A program made the position numbers and the translations under genes. A model generated the notes under the pieces. That model saw only the letters and a list, made by a program, of their open reading frames with translations. It made no database searches and was not told the DNA's origin. This document shows, in pieces, positions 1 to 7,759 of a DNA stretch of 13,965 bases (positions are counted from its first letter, which is position 1; each line of letters starts with the position of its first letter). The DNA comes from Ectocarpus siliculosus (lineage: Eukaryota; Sar; Phaeophyceae; Ectocarpales; Ectocarpaceae), in assembly GCA_000310025.1 (NCBI GenBank), contig FN649747.1, positions 798,609 through 812,573 on the forward strand. Direction: 5' to 3'.

Positions 1-1
1 A

Positions 2-34
2 ATGAAGACACCAACAACAACAACAACAACAACG
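2..34 (+). repeat. (ACA)n tract, possible end fragment of dispersed repeat
   Basis: AATGAAGACACC followed by about seven AAC units lies at the left edge, in an intron. It resembles the 3' end of the repeat copy at 6850-6876 (AATGTGAAGACAACAACAAC). The rest of this copy, if there is one, is outside the window, so the match could also be a simple microsatellite. Confidence 0.4.
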
Positions 35-103
35 GGACCAAATAATATGCATTTGGTACATGAAGAAAAAATAATAACCGCAACACAATGTAACTCATCG
101 CAG

Positions 104-217
104 GTGAAGCGTGTCAGAGACGAGCTTGAGGGTGAGCTCGGACGGGCGCCGACGAAGCCGGAGATAGCCTTGGAGACCGATTTAACGGTGCAGCAAGTCG
201 AGGCTTGCCTCGAGCAG
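104..217 (+). other. Sigma gene exon, region 3
   Basis: The acceptor is CAG at 101-103 and the donor is GTACGC from 218. The exon is 38 codons, phase 0 at both ends. It encodes the region 3 helices, with the conserved GR.PT..EIA core and a following V..CLEQ helix. Sequence 5' of 104 on this strand is intron. Confidence 0.85.
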
Positions 218-1774
218 GTACGCTGTTGTGGTCGGTGTCGGTATGCGTGTGTGTACTTTTTTCTTACTATTAGCATGAAGAGTCGTCAGTCGCAGCGGTT
301 ATGTGTTATTGTTGCGGTAGTGGCCGTTGTTGCTGTCGCTACCATATGTTTACTCCTGCTGTTGGCGTTGCTGTCGGGTCAACATTAGCAGGTTTCTCGC
401 CCGTGAAAGTCTTTCCGCACAAGAATGAAACATTCGCCTTCCTTCCCCTTTGTATACCGCACAATCTGTTTTCGCGACCTTTAGCTTGTACCGCAGCACC
501 CCCCCCCCCCTGCGTTGCGTGTCCTTTCTTACGCCGAACACCCCTCCGACACGGAGCCATTTACAATGTATCGTAGGGTGCATGGCGTAACATACCACAC
601 ACCCTCAACCGACCTTAAAATATCGACTTCTCAGAGCGTTGGGTTTTCGTCAATTACTGTATAACTGAAAATAGTCCCACCACCTCCGTCCCTGTTGTCT
701 TTCATCGCGGGAGCAGGACTCGTTTCGCATCGAACGGCTTGACGGTTACATGGGCCACGGTTTCGGCATGGCGGACACGGTGTTCGCATCGCACTTCGGA
801 GAGGGGTTTCTGTACGGGTCGGACATGCTCACGCACCCAGGGGAGACGCCGGCTCCGACCGTGGAAGGGGAGAAGGTTATCCAGGTAAGCAAAAGCAAAA
901 AGTGACTGCTTTGTGTTTGCTTTGAACACGGAATGTTTCTTAAGAAATAGGCAGGTACGCTTCAACTAGAAACATACATTAATCACACAAGACTTACAGT
1001 TTCGAGACATAAGCACAGCAGTCGAAGGGGATGGGTTGAAGTGGAGTGGGAGAAAAAACGACTGTGTTTTTGTTTGGTAATATTGGAGGACTGAGAAAGC
1101 CCTTGCACGATTGTTGGTGGTGGTGGTGGTGTCTCGCATAAAACACCGTTCCTCTCTACCCACTATCTTCATCTGTCCGTACTGATCAAGCATTTTTTTT
1201 TTTTTGTCTTAACTTCTAATCAGCGCTCACAGCACTAGTGCCGTTTACTCCAACCCGTGGTCACACAGAAGAGCCCCTCCCTACCCTCCCCTCCTGCGGT
1301 ACTTTGCCTTCGATTTTTAATGCGAGAAGACTTCAGCACTCTCTTCCCTCCGTGTACACCCGAACTAGCGCTATCCACTGGGCCAGAAGCGGAAGCGAGA
1401 GAAAAACTCACTTTGCAAGAAAAGCTCGCTTACGCCGGGATTCTAACCCCTGACCTGACCTCTAGAAGGTTTCGAGGATACCAACTAGACCACCGGGGGC
1501 GACCGGCCTTATCGACCGGCATATGACCGGCTCGATTCCCGTGGTTTCAGGCAAGCTTACCTGAAAACGGTACTCACCTTGAATGAACCCGGAGGCATGG
1601 AGGGAAACGAAAAACGAATCCCATGAGGCCTTTCCTCCTGTTTGACCGTGGCAAGCGCTCCCCAACACTACCGAGAGGTGTCAGTCACACTGGACCTCGA
1701 GCCGTAAACCTACCTCTCCTGCAGTTATCGAATTGCGTGTAACGTCTATGACAACCGGATCCTACGCCAGGTGA

Positions 1775-1825
<51 letters not shown>

Positions 1826-3968
1826 TCTCTCCCTCTCCTTCCCTCGGCCCCTGTGTTCGCTACTACTACAGTCGTCGCTGAGGGGTGACCTGTCTAGCGC
1901 GTTCGTGCGCCTGCTAGACGCGACGGAAAGGGAGTGCCTGGTGCTGCGGTACGGGCTCCACGATGGAGTCACCAACTCGATCGAACAAACGGCTGCCATC
2001 ATGGATTTCTGTGACCCTGATGACGTGAGTCCATTGAGGTTTTTTTTCGAGGCGAAGATCGATCCTATTTATATTGTCCTCGAAGTGCTCTTGTTGTGGT
2101 ATGTGGTGAGAGCGACGCTTGTTGTTTCTGGTGGGAGCCTTCCGGAGCGGTGGAGTCGGGCGTTAGTATTTATTCTTGTAGTTGGGCCGCTTTTGTTTGG
2201 ATGTAGGTTTGGGGCTAGGGTGTGGGTTGAGAACAAAAATTGTAGCATATACGCGTGGTCGCCTGATAATTCGAATTTGAAGACAAACTTACACTTTGAA
2301 CGGTGGTAATGCACGCGAGACAGAGAGGGGGGGCAGACGCACGAAGCAGCACAATGAACAGCGTGCATAGCATTGAAGAAACGAGCACACCGACGCTGTG
2401 ATGGCCGACTGGCCGGCAGCGCGCTTGTGGCCGTCCTCACAATCAAGCACCAACTCTATCGTTTGTCCCCTGCTGCGTGCTCGTGTCGCTGTCTCGGGCT
2501 GTTGTTCGCCCATCGCGTCACGATACAGGTGCGAATAATCACGACGCAGGCGATGGCAAAGCTGAGGGATGGCTGCCTTCCCGAGGAGCGCAAGAAGCTC
2601 ATGTCGTACCTGTCGGTCTACGAGCCGAGCACCCCCAGCTATAGCAAGGGCAAGTACGACCCCAGCAAGAGCAGGCGCAACAAACGCCTTGCCACTGATA
2701 GCAGGGCCAGCACTAGTGGCGCCATCAGCAGCGGCAGCAGGGTCGGCGACGGGGGTGATGATTCAACCACCGCTAACGCTGCCGGTGCCGCCGTTGACCG
2801 CGGCGATGCTAGGACCGCTACGGAGAGGGAAAGCAGCCGTCGGGTGGTTGGAGACTTCTCCAAGATCGGAAAACCCGGCTGGATGAAACCCAACGGTTAC
2901 GAGTCGGGTTCCGCGGGCGCTGGCGGCGCCGGCGCCGGCAGCCGCTTCTTCCGGAGCAAGGAGGAGGAGCGCCGGATGTGGGCCTCTCGCTTCTCGAAGA
3001 TGGAGCAGGAGCACGAGCGGGACGACCGCGCCCGCTCTCGCGGCGTCAGCGGCGGCCGAACGGTGATGGGATTCAACGAAGTCCGAGACGAGAGGGGCGA
3101 GAAGCAGCGGCGGGAGGAGGAGGAGCGCCAGTTGTGGGGGGGCGGGGATAGGTCCGGCTATCCGACGACCGGAACGGGCCGGAACACCGGCGACAAGCAG
3201 CAGCAGGACCGCGGGGTGGGTGTTAATGGTAGCAGCAACGGCGGCGGCAGAGGCGTCGACAACTACAAGGGGGACGAGCGCCGGCCGTGGGACTTCTCGA
3301 AGCACGGGCAAGAGGAGCTGCAGCACGAGCTGACGCGGTACCTGAGGAAGCACCGCCTGGCGAAGAAGAACGCGGAGAAGGCGGCCGCCCTGAAGGCGGA
3401 GAACCCCGCCGCCGCCGCCCAAGCCGCCGGCGTCGCGGCCCGCACCACCAGAAGAAGAAAGCCTCCGCCACCCACGACGGCGGCTCCTCCGTCGGTGGTG
3501 GCGGTGGCGGGGACAAACAATCCCGCCTCCTCCGGGAGAAGTACGGACGGGGCCAGGGCGGCGGCGATGGCGGCGGCGGAGGCGGCGGCGGAGAGGCGAA
3601 GAAAACGAGCAAGCGCCACCGGCAGTGCCGCCGCCGCCGGCGGCAGCAGCAGCGGGAGCAGGACCACCAGGCTTATGGGCCGCTACAGCAGCAGCGCCCT
3701 GGACCTTGCGCAGCAGGAGAGGGAGGAGCGGCGGCGAGAGCGGCAGGCGGCGGAGGAGGAGTGGGAGAGGGAGCAGGCCGTTCGGCCCCTCCCGGTGGGC
3801 AACGGGGCCGGGAGCGTGGTGATCGGGGACCTCGAGCCGGTGGCGAACAGCCGCGAGGCCGACCAGCTGGAGCACCTGAGCCGCCTGCTCTGGGACGGCG
3901 AAGAGGAGCCGGCGGACTTCTCGCTGTCCTACGGGAAGAAGCCGAAGAGAGGGGGTCCGCTGGAGTAG
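104..3968 (+). CDS. Sigma-70-family RNA polymerase sigma factor, 5'-partial, four exons visible, with long C-terminal extension
   Basis: Product: a bacterial-type sigma factor. In algae such nuclear genes normally encode plastid-targeted initiation factors for the plastid-encoded polymerase; that location is inferred because the N-terminus lies outside the window. Exons are 104-217, 717-884, 1872-2024 and 2529-3968. All junctions are GT-AG and phase 0, and joined they give 624 residues in one frame, ending in TAG at 3966-3968. Exon 1 reads VKRVRDELEGELGRAPTKPE, followed by IA, which is a standard sigma region 3 helix pattern (EL...GR.PT..EIA). Exon 3 carries LLDATERECLVLRYGLHDG, the region 4 signature (L..RE..VL.LRYGL.DG). 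Exon 4 opens with VRIITTQAMAKLR, the end of region 4.2. Region 2 and any transit peptide must lie upstream. Oddities are a non-canonical region 3.2, a changed recognition helix and a tail of about 465 residues. Family assignment is firm; exact splice sites are by eye. Confidence 0.88.
218..716 (+). other. Sigma gene intron
   Basis: GT-AG intron of 499 bp. It holds a run of 12 C at 499-510 and a short segment (591-618) that resembles one at 5900-5933. I see nothing coding in it. Confidence 0.8.
717..884 (+). other. Sigma gene exon, region 3.2 / linker
   Basis: The acceptor is GAGCAG ending at 716 and the donor GTAAGC starts at 885. The exon is 56 codons, phase 0 at both ends. It begins DSFRIERLDGYMGHGFGMAD and ends PTVEGEKVIQ. 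It sits where sigma factors have the 3.2 finger (usual SLD.P motif) and the acidic linker to region 4. Only RLDGYMG resembles the finger, so the segment is divergent. Its open frame, phase and good splice sites support it as a real exon, but no family pattern confirms it. Confidence 0.72.
1193..1500 (-). mobile_element. Putative tRNA-derived SINE (nested insertion)
   Basis: On the minus strand the element begins with a tRNA-like head (1500 to 1431), continues with a body of about 220 bp, and ends in a run of 13 A (T at 1193-1205 on the plus strand). It lies inside a copy of another repeat, and the other copy lacks it. A second A-box-like stretch, TGGCCCAGTGGATAG, starts at 1385 without a matching B box. 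I could not find clear target-site duplications, so exact ends and class remain uncertain. Confidence 0.42.
1431..1500 (-). other. tRNA-like sequence with A and B boxes (degenerate)
   Basis: The minus strand reads CCCCCGGTGGTCTAGTTGGT, closely resembling the start of eukaryotic tRNA-Glu/Asp. The A box TGGTCTAGTTGG begins at 1492 and a B box GGTTAGAATCC (one change from GGTTCGAATCC) begins at 1448. This is the 44-base spacing of a real tRNA. The 3' side does not pair with the CCCCCGG acceptor strand and the anticodon arm is poor, so this is a pseudo-tRNA or SINE head, not a working tRNA. Confidence 0.5.
1780..1845 (+). repeat. (CT)n microsatellite before a splice acceptor
   Basis: About twenty CT units are followed by interrupted CCCT/CTCC sequence. 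It ends roughly 26 bases before the acceptor at 1871, in the pyrimidine-rich orientation on the coding strand, so it could act as the polypyrimidine tract. Confidence 0.9.
1872..2024 (+). other. Sigma gene exon, region 4.1 and start of 4.2
   Basis: The acceptor is TACTACAG ending at 1871, preceded by a CT array. The donor is GTGAGT from 2025. The exon is 51 codons, phase 0, and encodes SSLRGDLSSAFVRLLDATER, then ECLVLRYGLHDG and NSIEQTAAIMDFCDPDD. The donor falls inside the helix-turn-helix, just before the end of the recognition helix. Confidence 0.87.
2025..2528 (+). other. Sigma gene intron
   Basis: GT-AG intron of 504 bp, phase 0, splitting the helix-turn-helix of region 4.2. I see nothing else in it beyond a T-run at 2040-2047. 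Confidence 0.82.
2529..3968 (+). other. Sigma gene last exon: end of region 4.2 plus about 465-residue C-terminal extension
   Basis: The acceptor is GATACAG ending at 2528. The first 13 codons (VRIITTQAMAKLR) complete region 4.2, where most sigma factors nearly end. The same open frame runs on for about 465 residues to TAG at 3966. The tail is rich in Gly, Ala, Ser, Arg and Glu, with Ala/Gly runs (3400-3660) and charged stretches (RREEEERQLW; EREERRRERQAAEEEWERE) that could form single helices or coiled coils. Short blocks recur: DFSK at 2853 and 3291, DFS at 3915, and ERR-x-W followed by FSK at 2967 and 3276. The tail is probably largely disordered, and I recognise no domain in it. Confidence 0.83.
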
Positions 3969-4773
3969 CGTAGGTTGTGTACCAGTTAGCTGTGGTTGAG
4001 GCGTGGGAGAGACAGCACGCGCGACGCCCATCGTGTAGAGAACAGCGGTGGTCACGGGCTGCCTTTGTGTCTCGAGAGGAGCTGCAAAGCAGCCTGTTAA
4101 CAGCCGGCTGTCGTGGTGGTGGAGCTACCGAAGATTGTGATGAGACGCACATTCCTTCTTCGGAAGGAGGCCCATGCATATGGGGTCTGTTTGTGCCTCG
4201 ACCCCAGGCTCCAATTGGCCCCGCTCTTCTACACCTCTTAATGTATTTTTTCCAGGCAGTAGTTGTGTCGACGGTCCTGTCACGTTTTGGAGTGGGATGG
4301 CTGAAGGCGAAAGGGGCGGTCAAGGTTTTGGAGAGGGGTGGACAACCGAAGGTGAAAGAGTTGGGAGGCAAGGTTAGAAAGGAGATGCCGAAAATGGCGG
4401 CCTCCGATCGATTTTTCTCCAAACCGACGCAGAGGTTGTCGTTTTGAGAAGGGGCAAATAATGGAAGGTCCAGGCAATGCAGACAAAGTCGGAGGTTACC
4501 AGCACATGTATGGGTGTGACGGCGGCGCTACAGTCTCGGGAGCCGGCTGCTCATGTCACGCACGGGGACTCAAATCAACATATAGTGCATTTTTTCGGGA
4601 GTTGTTAGCGAATATTGTCGAAGGGTATTCATTGACTGACATGCCCTTGAAACTCGAGGGAGCGTTTTGTAGTTCGTTTCGACAATGCTTTTCGCGCTGT
4701 TTTTTTTTTTTCGGGGGCGATGGTAGCGCAAGGTGCATGTGACAGACACATTGGGAGCTTCGCTCTAGACGTT

Positions 4774-4779
4774 AATAAA
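4774..4779 (+). terminator. Possible polyadenylation signal AATAAA
   Basis: AATAAA lies about 800 bases after the sigma stop codon, in an AT-rich patch (TTAATAAATATT). Long 3' UTRs are known from brown algae, but the motif may be chance and use of AATAAA in this lineage is not assured. Confidence 0.3.
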
Positions 4780-4918
4780 TATTGCCGACTGCCGCTTTGC
4801 AACTGAAACGGTATCCCCATCCCTCAGTATCTTGTGCTGGGGTTGGAGTTGAAAGGGTAGGTGGTCGGGGAGGGATTAACCCAGGCGATTACTACTTAGA
4901 TTCAGAATGAGCCAAGTT

Positions 4919-4931
4919 GGGGGGGGGGGGG
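4919..4931 (+). repeat. Poly-G run
   Basis: Thirteen consecutive G in intergenic DNA. Length is likely unstable and prone to sequencing error. Confidence 0.9.
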
Positions 4932-6498
4932 TCGATCGTAGATGGGTAGAGTAGATGGCGGATGATTGTGGTTCATTGGATTGCTGCACGTACCGGTGCT
5001 GCTCCTGCTGCTGTGGTGTTTGTTCATCTCCTTCCTCTGCTGGTTGAGCACCCATCCTCCTCGTCGTGCGAACACAGTCTTTTTTTTGTTATTCCTTTTG
5101 CAAGCACCTCATGACGTGTGTGTGTATTGTTTTTCGTGTTTTTTTCCGTTGTATTTCCTCCGCGATGCCAGTCAAGGCAGGCAGAGGCAGGCAGCAGGCG
5201 GTAATATGCGCGGTTGTAGAAGTACTTTGATAGTAGTGGTCGCTTTGCCCGGGACCTACCTGGGGTTCCTGTTTTTCGCGGTGCCTTTTATTTCGTCGTT
5301 TTGTTTGTTGTGGTTCTTGTTGCTTTGCTCGCCTGCGATTGATTGTCCCTGTTTCGCTACAAACAGCGATCGGCAGCAGCAGTTTTGAAGATGCAGTTTT
5401 GTTTTTTTTGTGGTCGATTGATGTAGAGGAGGCCGTAGGCTTGGATATATCGGCCATATCGTGTGGGTGGGTATTGGGAAAGCATAGTCATGCCCCAAAT
5501 CGTCAGAATCGTTTTCTGCACACCTTTCATGGGGCATTATTTACTTAGGAGTGGGGGGATGGCAAGGCGCCTTTAGAAAAAATAACAGGGGTGATCAGGT
5601 TTTGTGGAAGAGAAAAATATAGAACGGGTCGAGGGTGGTGTTGGGAGCGTGCGGGTAGGGTTGTTTTCTGGTATCCCTTAGGTTGGCTTTGGTTGGGGAT
5701 GGCCGAATTGGTTGTGGTCCACGGACCATTGATCTTGCGTTGTACTTCGTATCGTCCTGTGTGGGACGTCAATCACCAAGAGGAGACATCTATCTCCCGT
5801 TGATTACAGATTAAATACAAGACGAAAGGAGAAATAGCGTGGCGTTCCGTCATGTCGCCTGCCGTTTGATGCGCCCGACGTTGCGCGCTCGATTCCCAGC
5901 ATACCACGCACACTCCCTGGACCGACCTTAACACCTTAACAGCTCCGTTCCTGCAAAACACCCATCCAAGAAGAGGCTCCGATCCATGTTGTCTCGGAAT
6001 CCCCGTACCGGAAGCCGCGAAGGTGGAGGGGGGGGGTACCCTGGCATGCGGCGGTGCTGCAGGGAGCTGAGAGGTTCATGACCTCCTGGCACGAGAAGGA
6101 AGAAGGAAGAAGAGGCCAGCCGACAACGAGCGCTCAAACGAAACCACAAGCTAAGCCAACAACCAATGGGGCGGGAGGGGGGCAGGAGACGGACGAGACC
6201 GCGAGGGAAGAAAGCAAACGAGAAGAGACGGACCGAGTGGCACGATACGTGCCGGATTGAATTTCTTTTAGCCAATTCCCCCCCCCCAACGCTGCACCAT
6301 TGCACCAACCCCCCAGTAGTGATTTCGTACCATTACAATGTATCGCTGGTTGGTGGCCATGTTTGCGTGTTTGCTTGTTTGTTAGTGGTCTCTCCACCGT
6401 GTGCCTTGTTCTGCCTCATACTTCTTGTTATTTTCGGCCTGGTCCCTCTTTGTCCTCGCCCTTTTTCATTGTTTTCTCTTCTCCTTACTTACGGTTTC

Positions 6499-6542
6499 CA
6501 TTTTTATTTTTATTTTTTTCTCTCTTTTTTTCTCTCTTTTTC
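6499..6542 (+). repeat. T-rich low-complexity tract
   Basis: Runs of TTTTTA and TTTTTTTCTCTC give nearly pure pyrimidine/T sequence. No gene is attached, though such a tract would suit a splice acceptor if an unseen exon followed. Confidence 0.7.
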
Positions 6543-6732
6543 TGTGCCAGATGGCCTTGTCTCTGCATGGGCTGTGAAGTACCAAGATTGAACCAAGGGG
6601 GTGTACCTCTTTCTCTCCGGCCCATGATGGTGACTCCTAGTCTCAGTTGATACCTCGCATAGCGCGCAGAGGGAGTGGAGGATTCCAGAATAATATCTGT
6701 CGTTGATTTATATTGACTACTTGCGGACCCCT

Positions 6733-6876
6733 CGGGGGCAGTTTATTTGAGTGTACCTTTTTAGGGTAACCACGGGAATCGACCGCGTCGAGTGTTGGAT
6801 CAGTACGGACATACGAAGGTACTGGGTAGAGAGAGATCGGAACGGTTTTTAATGTGAAGACAACAACAACAACAAC
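6733..6876 (+). repeat. Dispersed repeat, plus-strand copy ending in (ACA)n
   Basis: The copy includes TGAGTGTACC at about 6749, AACCACGGGAATCGA at 6768-6782, GATCAGTACGGAC at 6798-6810, GGGTAGAGAG and GAACGGTTTTTAATG, and ends in CAACAACAACAACAAC at 6861-6876. These blocks match the minus-strand copy in the sigma intron in order. The upstream limit is vague. A microsatellite tail is common for SINE/LINE-type elements, but no coding part is present. Confidence 0.58.
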
Positions 6877-7707
6877 TAACTACTGTCTGTGCCGAAGCGG
6901 GTGGTTTTGGACCGGTCTCTCTCCTAGCCGAGCTATACAGCTTTCCTTAGTTAGGCGTATCGCTCGGTCGGGTGTTTTTTTCTCGTATCCTCTTGGTTGG
7001 CTGTGAAGCGATCGAGCCGTGAAAGACGGTCGGTCTAGAGTGTGTGTGAGAGATAGCCGTGTCCAGTCCTCCTACCCACACCATGCGCTTCATAGGAGCT
7101 CCCCTGGGAGCTGATGATGATGATTGATGTGGTCTTTCTTGGCACCTCCTCCACACGACGTCATGTATTGGACCGTTTTAGTAGCACCCGAAAAAAAACA
7201 ACAAGCTAGCACTAAAACTGAATGAATGCTCATCATGCCGTGGCATCCCAGAGGGACTATTCAATCAATGTAGTATGTTTCCCCTGATCGGGAGGTCCTT
7301 GGCACGCTCGCTCCTGGCAGTGAGAGGTGGTAATACCTCGACCCATGTTTTGTTTTTTTTTCGTCTGCGGAAATAAATACTGCAGCAAGCTATGGTAGGA
7401 ATCGTTGCCGGATCACCTCTGAATTCTACAGCAACATGGAAAATGCCAGAAAAAACGATATTGATTGGTTGACGCAAATCTATAATATGATGATCGTTGG
7501 TGAATGCAAGTTCACAGACGGCAAGGAAAGAAAGTCAGTTTTTCCAGCCAGGCTAGCCTCATCGAGATTGCCAACAAACTCCCAACTAGTCTAGACACGA
7601 GTGAGTGAGTGCGGCGGTCAATTCCCCGTGCTGCTACTGCTCTAGTCACTATTTTTAGTGCTGCTGTGTACGGGCATGTCACAAAGTGTATGTATGTGTG
7701 TCGTACT

Positions 7708-7759
7708 ATGCATACAGCTTCTGTTGTTGACTCCACAGCAGTCCTCCTGCAGACAGAAG
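7708..7759 (+). other. Tentative first coding exon of FYVE gene
   Basis: ATG at 7708 (A at -3) starts MHTASVVDSTAVLLQTE and runs to a donor AAG|GTAGGT at 7760. Splicing to the acceptor TAG ending at 7929 keeps the frame (phase 1) into DGEDSPRPMSDTED. The frame is open back to a TGA at 7606-7608, so an earlier ATG at 7690 or an upstream acceptor is possible. Translation could instead start at ATG 7953. Confidence 0.35.

Larger units (their letters stand above)
1111..1600 (-). repeat. Dispersed repeat, minus-strand copy with internal insertion
   Basis: Read on the minus strand, this segment matches the plus-strand copy near 6733-6876 in the same order. TGAGTACCGTTTTCAGGTAA corresponds to TGAGTGTACCTTTTTAGGGT there. 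A 15-base identity, AACCACGGGAATCGA, lies at 1532-1546. GATCAGTACGGAC begins at 1187 and is followed by GGGTAGAGAG, GAACGGT and an (ACC)n tail at 1113-1131. Between the 15-mer and GATCAG this copy has about 344 extra bases, where the other has 15. Confidence 0.6.
885..1871 (+). other. Sigma gene intron carrying nested repeats
   Basis: GT-AG intron of 987 bp. It contains a minus-strand copy of a dispersed repeat (1111-1600) interrupted by a SINE-like segment (about 1193-1500), then a CT array (1780-1845) close to the acceptor. Open frames here are short and unconvincing. Confidence 0.75.
3969..7707. other. Probable 3' UTR and intergenic region, no supported gene
   Basis: About 3.7 kb lies between the sigma stop codon and the next gene's tentative start. 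The first part is probably a long 3' UTR. Contents I can name: AATAAA at 4774, a run of 13 G at 4919-4931, a T-rich stretch at 6499-6542, a purine-rich stretch at 6085-6240, and a dispersed repeat copy at about 6733-6876. Open frames on both strands are short, lack recognisable domains and look like chance. An upstream non-coding exon of the FYVE gene could lie here unseen. Confidence 0.6.

Noticed and set aside
3287-3973. Overlapping plus-strand frame of 228 codons
   Set aside because: It is an alternate frame of GGC/GCG repeats in the sigma tail, with no domain and composition dictated by the repeat.
2763-4055. Long antisense open frame (430 codons) over the sigma tail
   Set aside because: It is Pro/Arg/Leu/Ala-rich and mirrors the GC-rich Gly/Ala/Arg codons of the sense exon. 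The sense frame is continuous with region 4 and explains the region.
3977-4447. Open frame directly after the sigma stop (156 codons, GTG start)
   Set aside because: It has no ATG at its start, no recognisable domain, and lies in the probable 3' UTR. A downstream small protein cannot be excluded but is not supported.
5928-6397. Minus-strand open frames near 6.0-6.4 kb
   Set aside because: They overlap in several frames and show no domain or splice pattern. They fit complement-of-purine-rich DNA.
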